From Bradyrhizobium sp. WBOS07 (GTDB taxonomy: Bacteria > Pseudomonadota > Alphaproteobacteria > Rhizobiales > Xanthobacteraceae), in the NCBI RefSeq assembly GCF_024585165.1, contig NZ_CP029008.1, forward strand, positions 5,723,501 to 5,787,500: a DNA stretch of 64,000 bases. Direction: 5' to 3'. Below are positions 35,675-44,580 of the stretch, one piece after another. Both the position numbers and the translations under genes were made by a program. How positions within the stretch are numbered: position 1 is the first letter of the stretch; every line of letters starts with the position of its first letter. The notes below the pieces were generated by a model that worked only from the letters and a program-made list of their open reading frames with translations, did not search any database and was not told the origin of the DNA.

Positions 35675-37309
35675 ATGAGCTACATCTATCCGAAGTTCGG
35701 CTATCGCCGGTCCCAGGAGCAGGTCGAGGGAATCGTGAAGCGGCATCCGGTCGTGGTGATCGGCGCAGGCCCCATCGGCCTGACCGCGGCGCTCGACTGC
35801 GCGGCACGCGGCCAGCCCGTCGTGGTGCTCGACGACAACGACACCGTCTCGATCGGCTCGCGCGCAGTCTGCTACGCCAAGCGTCCGCTCGAGATATGGG
35901 ACCGCCTCGGTTGCGCGGCGCCGATGGTCGAGCGCGGCGTCAGCTGGAATGTCGGGAAGGTGTTCTTCCGGGACGAGCTGTCCTACCAGTTCAATCTGCT
36001 GCCCGAGGCCGACCATCAATGGCCGGCCATGATCAACCTGCAGCAATATCATCTGGAGGAGATGCTGGTCGCTCAATGCGGGGCCAATCCGCTGATCGAG
36101 CTGCGCTGGAAGCACCGCCTCATCAGCCTCAAGCAGGCCGCCGACCACGCGACCTTGGCGGTGGAAACGCCCGACGGCATCTTCACCATGGAGGCGCAAT
36201 GGGTGATCGCCTGCGATGGCGCCAATTCCGACGTGCGCAAGATGGTGGGCGCCGAGTTCACCGGGCAGTTCTTCCAGGATCGCTTCCTGATCGCCGACGT
36301 CGCCATGAAGGCGGATTTCCCGACCGAGCGCTGGTTCTGGTTCGACCCGCCGTTCCACCCCGGCCAGTCCGTGCTGCTGCACCGGCAGGCCGACAACATC
36401 TGGCGCATCGACTTCCAGCTTGGCTGGGAGGCCAATCCCGATGAGGAAAAGCGGCCCGAGCGGGTGATCCCGCGCATTCGCGCCATGCTCGGCGAGGACA
36501 CCGAGTTCACGCTCGAATGGGTCTCGATCTATCAGTTCGCCTGCCGGCGCATCGATAATTTCCGGCAAGGCAGGGTGCTGTTCGCCGGCGATGCCGCGCA
36601 TCAGGTCTCGCCGTTCGGCGCACGCGGCGCCAACACCGGCGTGCAGGACATCGACAATCTCGCCTGGAAGCTCGCGATGGTGCTGCGCGGCGAAGCCTCG
36701 GAAGCCCTGCTCGACAGCTATCACGAGGAGCGTGCCTATGCCGCGGACGACAACATCCTGAACTCGACGCGGGCCACCGACTTCATCACCCCGAAGACCA
36801 AACCGAGCCGCTATTTCCGCGACGCGGTGCTGGAGCTCGCCCGCCATCACGGCTTCGCCCGGCCGCTGGTCAACAGCGGACGGCTGTCGACCCCGACCCC
36901 CTATTTGACGTCGGCGCTCAACACGCCGGACCAGGACGCGGTGCCGGGAGGCATGCGGCCCGGCACGAATGCGGCGGATGCGCCAATCGCGGTGGACGGC
37001 AAGCCAGCCTGGTTCCTGCATTGTCTCGGCGACGGCTTCACGGTCGTGGCCTTCGGCAAGGTGAGCGACAAGACCGAGATCGCGGTCGGGCCGTTCACGG
37101 CGAAGCTCATTCTCGTGGGCCGCGACATCGAGGATCCCACCGGTCTTCTTGCGGAGCGTTACGGCGCTGCGCCCGGAACCACCTATCTGTTCCGCCCCGA
37201 TCAATATGTCGCCGCGCGCTGGAGCGGTTTCGACGAGGCCAGGATCACACAGGCGGTGCTGCGCGCCGCCGGCCACGACACCGCCGACCGGACGGAGCTT
37301 GCGGCATGA
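35675..37309 (+). CDS. FAD-dependent aromatic hydroxylase, MhpA/PHBH type
   Basis: A 544-residue class A flavoprotein monooxygenase. ATG 35675 has AGGAAG upstream; six extra codons from 35657 are unlikely. Near residue 28 is the FAD-binding VVVIGAGPIGLTAALDCAARG, in the middle the DG motif VIACDGANSDVR, and the ribityl-binding GRVLFAGDAAHQVSPFGARG near 305. The C-terminal thioredoxin-like domain of phenol hydroxylase relatives is present (FTAKLILVGRD). The family uses NAD(P)H and oxygen to add a hydroxyl to a phenolic ring; members include MhpA and 3-hydroxybenzoate or resorcinol hydroxylases. The substrate is not readable. It overlaps the DUF2783 gene by four bases. Confidence 0.85.
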   Translation: MSYIYPKFGYRRSQEQVEGIVKRHPVVVIGAGPIGLTAALDCAARGQPVVVLDDNDTVSIGSRAVCYAKRPLEIWDRLGCAAPMVERGVSWNVGKVFFRDELSYQFNLLPEADHQWPAMINLQQYHLEEMLVAQCGANPLIELRWKHRLISLKQAADHATLAVETPDGIFTMEAQWVIACDGANSDVRKMVGAEFTGQFFQDRFLIADVAMKADFPTERWFWFDPPFHPGQSVLLHRQADNIWRIDFQLGWEANPDEEKRPERVIPRIRAMLGEDTEFTLEWVSIYQFACRRIDNFRQGRVLFAGDAAHQVSPFGARGANTGVQDIDNLAWKLAMVLRGEASEALLDSYHEERAYAADDNILNSTRATDFITPKTKPSRYFRDAVLELARHHGFARPLVNSGRLSTPTPYLTSALNTPDQDAVPGGMRPGTNAADAPIAVDGKPAWFLHCLGDGFTVVAFGKVSDKTEIAVGPFTAKLILVGRDIEDPTGLLAERYGAAPGTTYLFRPDQYVAARWSGFDEARITQAVLRAAGHDTADRTELAA

Positions 37310-37500
37310 TGCTCAGTTTGTCGCCGAACATCGCTGACCCCGACGATTTCTATGCCGAGCTGATCAACAGCCAGCGCGACCTCGACGAGGAGCAGGCGCT
37401 GCGCATGAACGCCCGGCTGATCCTGCTGCTCGCCAATCACATCGGCGACCGCAAGGTGCTGACCGAGGCGATCGGCTGCGCCCGCAGGGACGGCGGCTAG
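37306..37500 (+). CDS. DUF2783 small protein
   Basis: A 64-residue acidic protein whose start overlaps the hydroxylase stop (ATGA). NIADPDDFYAELINSQRDLD and then LRMNARLILLLANHIGD are the marks of DUF2783, a family repeatedly found right after flavin hydroxylases of aromatic pathways. It is probably a helical accessory subunit or folding partner of the hydroxylase, since coupling ensures equal amounts. There is no catalytic motif. Function is inferred only from linkage. Confidence 0.72.
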   Translation: MMLSLSPNIADPDDFYAELINSQRDLDEEQALRMNARLILLLANHIGDRKVLTEAIGCARRDGG

Positions 37501-37575
37501 GTCGCAAAAAACTCTGCCTCGGCTGAATTCGGCGCCTTATCCGCGCCGAAAAGCCATTGGGCAAAATGCGCTTTC

Positions 37576-37589
37576 TTGACTTGGCTCAA
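37576..37589 (+). promoter_or_regulatory. FixK/FNR-type box
   Basis: TTGACTTGGCTCAA has the TTGA-N6-TCAA symmetry of FNR/FixK boxes. Its centre is about 66 bases before the EF-hand gene start; with activator at -41.5 the transcript would start near 37624, leaving a normal 25-base leader. Predicts low-oxygen induction of the EF-hand gene and the P1B-5 ATPase. Confidence 0.65.
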
Positions 37590-37648
37590 GATAAATTCGG
37601 TGAAGTGCGACACCTTCGGAGGCCCACGTCAAAGTCGGAGGACGCGCT

Positions 37649-38101
37649 ATGCTAGGTCGAACCATTGCTGCAGCGTTACTGTTTGTGACCTTGGCCCAGC
37701 CGGGTTTGGCTCAATCGCCAGCGGACCATCAAGACCATCATCCCGCAGAAGGGCAGGCGGCGTCGTCGCAGTCGAGCTCTCCTGCGAGCCCATCCGCCGA
37801 GCGGCAGAGCCCGCCGCGCGGTGGAGACATGATGGGAATGATGGGGCGCGGCATGATGGGACAACGAATGAAGGGGCATGGCGCGATGGGCGGTGACGCC
37901 ATGGAGCCGCCGGTTGCCTTCCGTATCATCTTCGCGCTGATGGATGCGGATGGCGACGGGACCGTGGCGTTGCCCGAATTTCAGGCCGCTCACGAACGCC
38001 TTTTCAAGGCCATGGATCGCGACAAGGACGGCAAGCTCACGCTTGAGGAGATGATGACGTTCATGCACAGGAACAAGAGCGCCGTCGCGCCACAGCATTG
38101 A
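37649..38101 (+). CDS. Exported EF-hand, Met/His-rich protein
   Basis: A 150-residue protein with GGAGG before ATG 37649. Signal peptide MLGRTIAAALLFVTLAQPGLAQ targets it to the periplasm. Next comes a disordered part rich in His, Ser and Pro, then MMGMMGRGMMGQRMKGHGAM (methionine-rich, typical of copper or nickel contacts), and two EF-hand loops, DADGDGTVALPE and DRDKDGKLTLEE, each with full calcium ligand sets. The metal ATPase begins 28 bases downstream, so the protein may bind metal exported by it, or buffer calcium. Both lie behind the FixK-type box. Metal identity is inferred. Confidence 0.8.
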   Translation: MLGRTIAAALLFVTLAQPGLAQSPADHQDHHPAEGQAASSQSSSPASPSAERQSPPRGGDMMGMMGRGMMGQRMKGHGAMGGDAMEPPVAFRIIFALMDADGDGTVALPEFQAAHERLFKAMDRDKDGKLTLEEMMTFMHRNKSAVAPQH

Positions 38102-38129
38102 GCCGAACCGAAGGGCGGCGCGCCAAGCC

Positions 38130-40415
38130 ATGTCGTTTGATCGGGTGCTGCGATGGGCTCTGGTTGCGATCGCAATCGCGGGGCTGACTGCCGGTATTGT
38201 CACGCGAGCCGCGGGCCGGCCCGATCTCGCCGATGTCGCCTGGGCGCTCGGCACGGCGCCCGTGATCGTGGGGTTGGCGGTCTCGATCGTCCAGGATCTG
38301 CTGCGAGGCCGCCTCGGCGTGGACGCGATCGCGCTGCTGTCCATGAGTGCGGCGCTGGCGCTCGGACAGCCGCTCGCAGGCGCCGTGGTCGCGCTGATGT
38401 ATTCCGGCGGCAACGTGCTGGAGGAGATCGCGATCGCACGGGCCGAGCATGATCTTAGGTCCCTGGTCGATCGGGCGCCACGGCAGGTCCATCGCAAGTC
38501 CGGCGAGCGGATCGAGGATGTTCCGGTCGAGGCTGTCGCGGTCGGCGAAGAGCTTCTGGTCAAGGCCGGCGAGATCGTGCCGGTCGACGGGGTCGTTGCG
38601 TCGGCTTTTGCCACGATCGACGAGTCCGCGGTGACGGGCGAGCCGATCCCGGTGGAGAAGACGCGCGGAAGCGCCGTTCTTTCCGGTTCTCTGAATGCGG
38701 GTGAGACCTTCCAGCTGACCGTGACCGCGCCGGCCAGCGAGAGTACCTACGCGGGCATCGTGCGCATGGTGACTGCGGCGCAAACGGCTAGAGCGCCCTT
38801 TGTGCGGTTGGCCGATCAATATGCGCTGATCTTTCTGCCGGTAACGCTCGTCGTCGCCTTCGTGGCCTGGCACATCTCCGGTGACGTGACCCGCAGCCTT
38901 GCCGTGCTGGTGGCGGCGACGCCTTGCCCCCTGATCCTGGCCGCGCCCGTCGCCTTCATCGCCGGGGTGGCGCGAGCGGCCCGCCGCGGCATCCTGGTCA
39001 AGGGCGGAAGGGCGCTGGAGGCGCTCGCCCGTGCGCACACGGTGCTATTCGACAAGACCGGGACCCTGACTGTAGGCGGGGCGCGGTTATTGTCCGTGGA
39101 AGTGGCGCCGGGCGAGGATCCGGCTGAGGTGCTCGCGCTCGGGGCCTCGCTCGAGCAGGCGTCGCATCACGTGCTTGCGAAGGCGGTTGTCGCTGCGGCC
39201 CTCGCGCAAGGGCTCCAGCTGAAGCCGCCGCAGCACGTCAAGGAGACCATGGGGTCCGGCCTCAGCGGCCAGATCGATGGACGGCATGTGGCGGCGGGCT
39301 CGCGAGAGATGCTTCTCTCGCGTGCCGAGCTCTCGCCATGGGAGTTGCGGGCGATCCGACGTGCCTCGTGGCGCTCGGCGCTGATCGTCTTTGTCGCGGT
39401 GGACGGCCGCCTCGTCGGCGCGTTGCTGCTTGCCGACGAACTGCGTGCCGATACACCGCGGGCGATCAGGCTGCTGCGCGATGCCGGCATCGCACGCATG
39501 GTGATGGTGACCGGTGATCGCGCCGCCGCGGCGCAGGCCATCGGAGCCGCGCTCGACCTCGATGCCGTGCTGGCCGATCGCGTTCCCTCGGACAAGGTCG
39601 AAGCGGTGCGGAGCGAGCAGCGGCTGCATCCGACCATCATGGTCGGCGACGGCATCAATGACGCCCCCGCGCTGGCCGTGGCCGACACCGGGGTGGCGCT
39701 CGGCGCGCGCGGGGCCAGTGCCTCCTCGGAGGCGGCGGATGTGGTGATTCTGACGGATCGGCTCGATCGGGTCGGCGAAGCGATCATCATCGCGCAGCGT
39801 GCGCGGCGCATTGCCCTGCAAAGCATCTTCGTCGGGATGGGATTGTCGTTGGTGGCAATGGCCGCCGCCAGCCTCGGCTGGTTAGCTCCCGTGCCCGCCG
39901 CGATCGTTCAGGAGGTGATCGATGTCGCCGTCATTTTGAACGCGCTGCGAGCGCTCAATCCACCCCTGGTCAGCGGTGGACCGCGTCTCACGGCGGAGCA
40001 GGGGCTGACGTTGCATCACGATCATCAGGCCCTGCTGAGGGATCTCGACCGCTTGCGCCACATCGTCGATGCGCTGGACGATGCGGCGCCCGAATCCGCC
40101 GCTGCCTTGATTGATGAAGCCCACCGGCTGGTGCAGGGCAGCGTCGTGCTGCACGAGCGTGAGGACGAGGACAGCGTCTATCCGAAGCTCACGGAGGTGC
40201 TGCGCGACCGCCACGGGCTCGCTGCCATGAGCCGTGCGCATCGCGAGATATTGCATCTCGCGCGGCTGCTCGCCCGGATCGCGGAGGATCTGCCGTCGGA
40301 GAAAATCGACCGCTACCTCATTCGCGACGCCCAGCGCGTGATCGAGGCGATCGAAACGCTGGTGCGCATGCACACGGCCCAGGAGGAGGATATCTACGAG
40401 GCCGTCGCCGCATAA
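38130..40415 (+). CDS. nia: P1B-5-type metal-transporting ATPase with C-terminal hemerythrin domain
   Basis: A 761-residue heavy-metal P-type ATPase with no N-terminal metal-binding domain. TM4 carries TPC (264-266, ATPCPLILAAPVA) rather than CPC; Asp308 in DKTGTLT is the phosphorylated residue, and TGEPIPVEK, GDGINDAPA and MVTGDR are intact. From about residue 625 a hemerythrin-like helical bundle follows, with HHDHQALL (from His629), then VVLHEREDEDSVYPKL, SRAHREIL and RMHTAQEEDIYE supplying His/Glu/Asp ligands for a di-iron site. TPC plus hemerythrin defines the P1B-5 class, whose rhizobial member Nia exports nickel and iron and is expressed in nodules. The FixK-type box upstream of the preceding gene fits microaerobic control. 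Metal specificity is inferred from the class. Confidence 0.88.
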   Translation: MSFDRVLRWALVAIAIAGLTAGIVTRAAGRPDLADVAWALGTAPVIVGLAVSIVQDLLRGRLGVDAIALLSMSAALALGQPLAGAVVALMYSGGNVLEEIAIARAEHDLRSLVDRAPRQVHRKSGERIEDVPVEAVAVGEELLVKAGEIVPVDGVVASAFATIDESAVTGEPIPVEKTRGSAVLSGSLNAGETFQLTVTAPASESTYAGIVRMVTAAQTARAPFVRLADQYALIFLPVTLVVAFVAWHISGDVTRSLAVLVAATPCPLILAAPVAFIAGVARAARRGILVKGGRALEALARAHTVLFDKTGTLTVGGARLLSVEVAPGEDPAEVLALGASLEQASHHVLAKAVVAAALAQGLQLKPPQHVKETMGSGLSGQIDGRHVAAGSREMLLSRAELSPWELRAIRRASWRSALIVFVAVDGRLVGALLLADELRADTPRAIRLLRDAGIARMVMVTGDRAAAAQAIGAALDLDAVLADRVPSDKVEAVRSEQRLHPTIMVGDGINDAPALAVADTGVALGARGASASSEAADVVILTDRLDRVGEAIIIAQRARRIALQSIFVGMGLSLVAMAAASLGWLAPVPAAIVQEVIDVAVILNALRALNPPLVSGGPRLTAEQGLTLHHDHQALLRDLDRLRHIVDALDDAAPESAAALIDEAHRLVQGSVVLHEREDEDSVYPKLTEVLRDRHGLAAMSRAHREILHLARLLARIAEDLPSEKIDRYLIRDAQRVIEAIETLVRMHTAQEEDIYEAVAA

Positions 40416-40428
40416 CCGTCAATCGATC

Positions 40429-40905
40429 TCAGTGTTCCAGCGGTCGCCAGCCGGCGTGGTCGAAATACCGGCCGTATTGAGCGAGCGCCCGCACGATCTT
40501 CACGGCTCCCTGATCGCGGCCTGTGCCGCTCTTCATCTTGGCCGCACCGTCGATGATCTGCTCGAGAACGAGATGGAGCTGCTGATCGGCCTGCTCGGGC
40601 AGCTTGCACTTTGCCACGACGTCATCGACCTGCGCCTGGATTCGCGCGGCCAGAGCCTCATATTGCGCAGGCGTAAACACATTGCCGTGAATGGGCGCCA
40701 GCGATTGCCTCATCGCGAGAGCGATGTCGTTCATGCCGCGCCGCAGGACATCGTCGGTCGGCCACTTCTTGCCGTGGTCGAGCTGCGGCCGGGCGGTCGC
40801 GGTTGGTCCTTCGTGCGCGTGTGGCCCGGCGGCGAGGGCCGGCTGTCCAAGGGCAAGACAGAGCGCGAGGGCGGTCAGCGCGAACGATTTGGTCGGGATC
40901 ATCAT
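40429..40905 (-). CDS. Exported helical protein of unknown function
   Basis: A 158-residue protein starting at the ATG at 40905, six bases after GGAGG; a longer frame to 41004 lacks support. MMIPTKSFALTALALCLALG is a signal peptide with a likely cut after ALAA. The mature part opens with a His-containing stretch (GPHAHEGPTATARPQLDHGK), then forms a predicted helical domain with GMNDIALAMRQSLAPIHGNV and a single cysteine (AKCKLPEQADQQLHLVLEQI). Its ends converge with the metal ATPase (13-base gap). The start lies near the FixK-type box of the divergent ferric-reductase-like gene. No catalytic motif. A periplasmic metal or heme binding role is possible. Confidence 0.68.
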   Translation of the reverse strand: MMIPTKSFALTALALCLALGQPALAAGPHAHEGPTATARPQLDHGKKWPTDDVLRRGMNDIALAMRQSLAPIHGNVFTPAQYEALAARIQAQVDDVVAKCKLPEQADQQLHLVLEQIIDGAAKMKSGTGRDQGAVKIVRALAQYGRYFDHAGWRPLEH

Positions 40906-41072
40906 GGATTTCCTCCGGAGAGCTTCTGCATCCAGATGGGGATTCACGACGAACGGGAGTTTGTGCTGGAGCAAAGTCGCGAGCTGAACGAGCTGCGGCC
41001 CCACGACGCAGGATGCGCGGGGAGCCAGGCGCCAGATCGTCGTCGGCCAATGCAGCCCATCATGAACGAGCT

Positions 41073-41086
41073 TTGAGTCAGCTCAA
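41073..41086 (+). promoter_or_regulatory. FixK/FNR-type box
   Basis: TTGAGTCAGCTCAA is TTGA-N6-TCAA, centred about 60 bases before the gene at 41139, again the geometry of an activator at -41.5 with a short leader. Second such box within 3.5 kb. Confidence 0.65.
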
Positions 41087-41138
41087 TGCAACGCAGCGCG
41101 ATTGGCTCAAGCTGGGCAACTCGTGAGGGAAGGGCGAC

Positions 41139-42488
41139 ATGCAGAAGCTCAAGCGCGCATTTTGGGGCAGTCTGGTGGTTCTCGTCCTGCTGTGGCTGAT
41201 TGCGGAGCCGCAGCCATTTGGCCCGGGCCCCTTCTTCCCGCTTCGCGAGAGGATGGTCCAGTTGAGCGGCGTCCTTGCCATCGGTTGCATGAGCATGGCG
41301 ATGATCCTCGCGCTACGACCGCGTTGGCCTGAGCCGTGGCTGGGCGGTCTCGACAAGATGTACCGCTTGCACAAATGGTTCGGGATCGCGGCCCTCGTAA
41401 CGGCAGTTGCCCATTGGCTCTGGGCCAATGGTCCGAAATGGGCGGTCGGTTGGGGGGTGCTGACCCGACCGCAGCGTGGACCAAGGCCCGCCATCGACAA
41501 TCCCATCGAGGCTTTCTTCAACGGCCTGCATGGAGCGGCGGAGGGGCTGGGCGAATGGGCCTTCTACGGCACCGTGGTGCTGATCGCTTTGGCGCTCATC
41601 CAGATGTTTCCCTATCGGCTGTTCTACAAGACGCACCGGTTCCTCGCCGTCGCATATCTGATCCTGGTCTTTCATGCGGTGACGCTGATCAAGTTCAGCT
41701 ACTGGATGTCGCCGCTCGGCTGGATCGTCGCGGCGCTGCTTGCCGTCGGAACGTGGGCGGCGGCCGTGACGCTGTTGCGACGCATTGGCGCCCAACGCCA
41801 GGTCCAGGGCAGGATCACCTCGCTCAAATATTATCCCGGCGTCAGAGCAATCGAGACCGAGATCCAGGTGCCCCATGGCTGGCCGGGGCATAGGCCGGGC
41901 CAGTTCGCATTCGCCACGTCCGACCTCTCCGAGGGCGCGCATCCCTACACGATCGCCTCCGGGTGGAACGCTGCAGACCCCAGAATCATATTCATCACCA
42001 AGGAACTTGGCGACCACACCAGCCGGCTGCGGGACAAGCTCCGTGTCGGGCAGGAGGTGAAGGTGGAAGGGCCCTATGGCTGCTTCACCTTCGACGACGA
42101 TTGCTCGCATCAGATCTGGATCGGCGGCGGTATCGGCATCACGCCCTTCGTTGCCCGCATGAAACAGGCGGCCATGAAGAACGTTGCCGGCTGCTCTGTC
42201 GCGCAGGCGGTGGATCTCTTCCACACCACCGCTGATGTGGATGAAGAAGCCCTCGGCAAGCTTGCGGCAGATGCACGCTCGGCAGATGTTCGTCTCCACG
42301 TTCTCATCGACGCCCGTGATGGCCGCTTGACCGGCGACCGCATTCGCGAAGCCGTACCGCAATGGCGCGAGGCGAGCATCTGGTTTTGCGGTCCGGCGGC
42401 TTTCGGAGAGGCGCTCAGGCGGGACTTCCGTGCGCACGGCTTTCCTGTCGAACTGCGGTTTCATCAGGAGCTGTTCGCGATGCGATGA
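41139..42488 (+). CDS. Ferric-reductase-like flavocytochrome (FRD/NOX type)
   Basis: A 449-residue integral membrane oxidoreductase. The first ~215 residues contain about six membrane helices with paired histidines (LHKWFGIAALVTAVAHWLW and THRFLAVAYLILVFHAV) that bind two hemes b. The rest is a ferredoxin-reductase module: FAD-binding HPYTIASGW and GDHTSRLRDKL, then the NAD(P)H-binding WIGGGIGITPFVARM, and a C-terminal WFCGPAAFGEALR. It would carry electrons from cytoplasmic NAD(P)H across the membrane to ferric iron, or to oxygen or a periplasmic acceptor. The FixK-type box predicts use at low oxygen. Near the P1B-5 ATPase, this suggests iron handling under microaerobic conditions. Confidence 0.82.
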   Translation: MQKLKRAFWGSLVVLVLLWLIAEPQPFGPGPFFPLRERMVQLSGVLAIGCMSMAMILALRPRWPEPWLGGLDKMYRLHKWFGIAALVTAVAHWLWANGPKWAVGWGVLTRPQRGPRPAIDNPIEAFFNGLHGAAEGLGEWAFYGTVVLIALALIQMFPYRLFYKTHRFLAVAYLILVFHAVTLIKFSYWMSPLGWIVAALLAVGTWAAAVTLLRRIGAQRQVQGRITSLKYYPGVRAIETEIQVPHGWPGHRPGQFAFATSDLSEGAHPYTIASGWNAADPRIIFITKELGDHTSRLRDKLRVGQEVKVEGPYGCFTFDDDCSHQIWIGGGIGITPFVARMKQAAMKNVAGCSVAQAVDLFHTTADVDEEALGKLAADARSADVRLHVLIDARDGRLTGDRIREAVPQWREASIWFCGPAAFGEALRRDFRAHGFPVELRFHQELFAMR

Positions 42489-42572
42489 CGAAAGCCGCAT
42501 GTGCCTTCCGCTTCCCAGCTTGCCCCGGCAGCCTTTCCCTGTAATCTGCAACAAACAACAGGGAAGGGATCG

Positions 42573-43760
42573 ATGGGAGGAGTCTTGGAGGGCGTGCGTG
42601 TGCTCGATTTCGGGCGCTATATCGCCGGGCCCTATTGCGCGACGCTGCTGGCCGAGTTCGGCGCCGAGGTCATTCGCGTCGAGAAGCGCGACGGCAGCGA
42701 GGACCGCTTCGTGGCGCCGGTCGGCGAAAACGGCGAAGGCGCGCTGTTTCTCCAGGTCAACCGCAACAAGAAGTGCGTCACGCTCGATCCGATGAAGCCG
42801 GAAGGGCAGGAGGTGATGCGCCGCCTGGTGGCGACCGCGGACGTCGTCGTCGCCAACCTGCCGCCGCAGACCCTGCGCGCGATGAAGCTCGACTACGAAT
42901 CTCTGAAGACGATCAAGCCCGACATCATCCTGACCACGGCGACCGCGTTCGGTGGGCCCGGCCCCTGGTCCGACCGCGTCGGCTTCGACGGTGTCGGGCA
43001 GGTGATGTCCGGCTCGGTGTACATGACGGGCGCAGGCGATCCGCCGTACCGCGCCGCGGTGAACTGGGTCGATTTCGGCACCGCGCTGCATTGCGCGTTC
43101 GGCACGCTCGCAGCCCTGATCGAGCGCGGCAAGTCCGGACGCGGACAAATCGTGGAGGGCGCGCTGCTTGCAACCGCGTTGTCCTTCACCAACGCGACGC
43201 TGATCGAGCAGGCGCTGATCAACGTCAACCGCGTGCCGACCGGCAATCTCGGCCAGACCGCGGCGCCCGCCGACATCTACCGCACCAGGGACGGCTGGGT
43301 GCTGTGCCAGGTCACGGGCCATCCGCTGTTCAAGCGCTGGGCGCGGTTGATGGGCGAGGAGGACGTATGGCTGAACGATCCGCGCTTTGCCGACGATATC
43401 AGCCGCGGCAACAACGGCCGCATCATCAGCGAGCGGATGGCGCGCTGGTGCGCCGAGCGTACCACGCAGGAGGCCGTCGATACGCTGGGCCAGGCCATGA
43501 TTCCGACCGGCCCCGTGCTCTCGCCGCAACAGGCGCTGGATCATCCGCACATTCGTGCCGCCGGCTTCATGCAGGACGTCGACTATCCCGGCCTGCCGAG
43601 CCCGGCCCCGGTGACACGGGCGGCGGTCCGGCTGTCGGAAACGCCGGGCGAAATCGCAAGCCGCCCGCCGACGCTCGGCGAGCACACTGATCTCGTCCTC
43701 AAAGAGCTCGGCTATGACGAAGCGGAGATCGCGGCGCTTCGGCGGGGCGGCATCATCTAG
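42573..43760 (+). CDS. CaiB/BaiF-type family III CoA transferase
   Basis: A 395-residue class III CoA transferase that swaps CoA between carboxylic acids. ATG 42573 is preceded by AGGGAAGG. GVRVLDFGRYIAGPYCATLL at the start and the catalytic aspartate Asp167 in NWVDFGTALHCAFG (equivalent to Asp169 of formyl-CoA transferase) are clear. The later PVLSPQQALDHPH and AAGFMQDVDYPG segments are typical. Donor and acceptor acids are unknown; the enzyme stands alone, with no acyl-CoA dehydrogenase or hydratase next to it. Its last bases overlap the convergent DUF72 gene by four. Confidence 0.88.
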   Translation: MGGVLEGVRVLDFGRYIAGPYCATLLAEFGAEVIRVEKRDGSEDRFVAPVGENGEGALFLQVNRNKKCVTLDPMKPEGQEVMRRLVATADVVVANLPPQTLRAMKLDYESLKTIKPDIILTTATAFGGPGPWSDRVGFDGVGQVMSGSVYMTGAGDPPYRAAVNWVDFGTALHCAFGTLAALIERGKSGRGQIVEGALLATALSFTNATLIEQALINVNRVPTGNLGQTAAPADIYRTRDGWVLCQVTGHPLFKRWARLMGEEDVWLNDPRFADDISRGNNGRIISERMARWCAERTTQEAVDTLGQAMIPTGPVLSPQQALDHPHIRAAGFMQDVDYPGLPSPAPVTRAAVRLSETPGEIASRPPTLGEHTDLVLKELGYDEAEIAALRRGGII

Positions 43761-44485
43761 GATCGCAGCAGCCGCTTCAGCGCCAGTGCGTCGGCTGGGG
43801 CGGCGCTCTTCTGGTCGTTGTCGAAATAGACGTAGACGTCGCAGCCCTGCCGCTTCCAGGACTTGATGCGCTTGGCCCATTGCGCCAGCGCGGATTTCGT
43901 ATAGTGACCGTGATAGCGCCCGCTCGGCCCATGCCCGCGCACATAGACGAAATCCGCGGTGCGCTTCCACGGCGCCGGCGCGTCGTGATGGTCGGACAGG
44001 CAGAGCGAGATGTTCTCGTCCGCCAGCATGCGCAGGATGCGCGGCTGATACCAGCTCGGATGCCGGAATTCGAAGCTGTAACGCCGCTTCCGCGACAGCA
44101 GCTTGAAGAAGGATGCAAGGCGATCTGGGTTCGCCTCGAACTGCGGCGGCAGCTGGAACAGGATCGGGCCGGCCTTGCCGCCGAGCCTGGAGATGCGGTC
44201 CTCCAGCAGCTCGAGGCTGTTGACGGAGCGCTCCGACAGGCGCTTCCAATGCGTGATGAATTTCGAGGCCTTCCAGGCGAAGACGAAATCCCGCCCGGTC
44301 TGCTTGCGCCATCCCGTCACCGCTTCGGGCGTCGGCGTGCGGTAGAACACGCCGTTCAGCTCCGTGGTGTCGAACTGTCCGGCGTAGTAGCTGAGCTGCT
44401 GCTTCAGCGTCACGCCCTCCGGAAAGAACGGGCCACGCCAGGAATCGTAATGCCAGCCCGAAGTTCCGATCAGAACGCGCGCCAT
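43757..44485 (-). CDS. DUF72 (YecE-type) TIM-barrel protein
   Basis: A 242-residue DUF72 protein starting at the ATG at 44485; a longer frame to 44536 is proline/arginine-rich noise. RVLIGTSGWHYDSWRGPFFP at the N-terminus, AWKASKFITHWKRL, FEFRHPSW and the C-terminal VYVYFDNDQKSAAP are diagnostic. The fold is a TIM barrel that resembles endonuclease IV or xylose isomerase, with no proven reaction. The conserved FEFRHPSW and YFDNDQKS residues line the supposed active site. It is a single gene on the minus strand with no obvious partners. Confidence 0.88.
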   Translation of the reverse strand: MARVLIGTSGWHYDSWRGPFFPEGVTLKQQLSYYAGQFDTTELNGVFYRTPTPEAVTGWRKQTGRDFVFAWKASKFITHWKRLSERSVNSLELLEDRISRLGGKAGPILFQLPPQFEANPDRLASFFKLLSRKRRYSFEFRHPSWYQPRILRMLADENISLCLSDHHDAPAPWKRTADFVYVRGHGPSGRYHGHYTKSALAQWAKRIKSWKRQGCDVYVYFDNDQKSAAPADALALKRLLRS

Positions 44486-44580
44486 CGATCTGCCATCCGT
44501 TGAGCGCGGCGGGAGGCCGCGCCTTGTTGGAGGCAACGTTCGTCCGCAAGATATGTTGCTGTCGGCGTGGCGGGCGTAGA

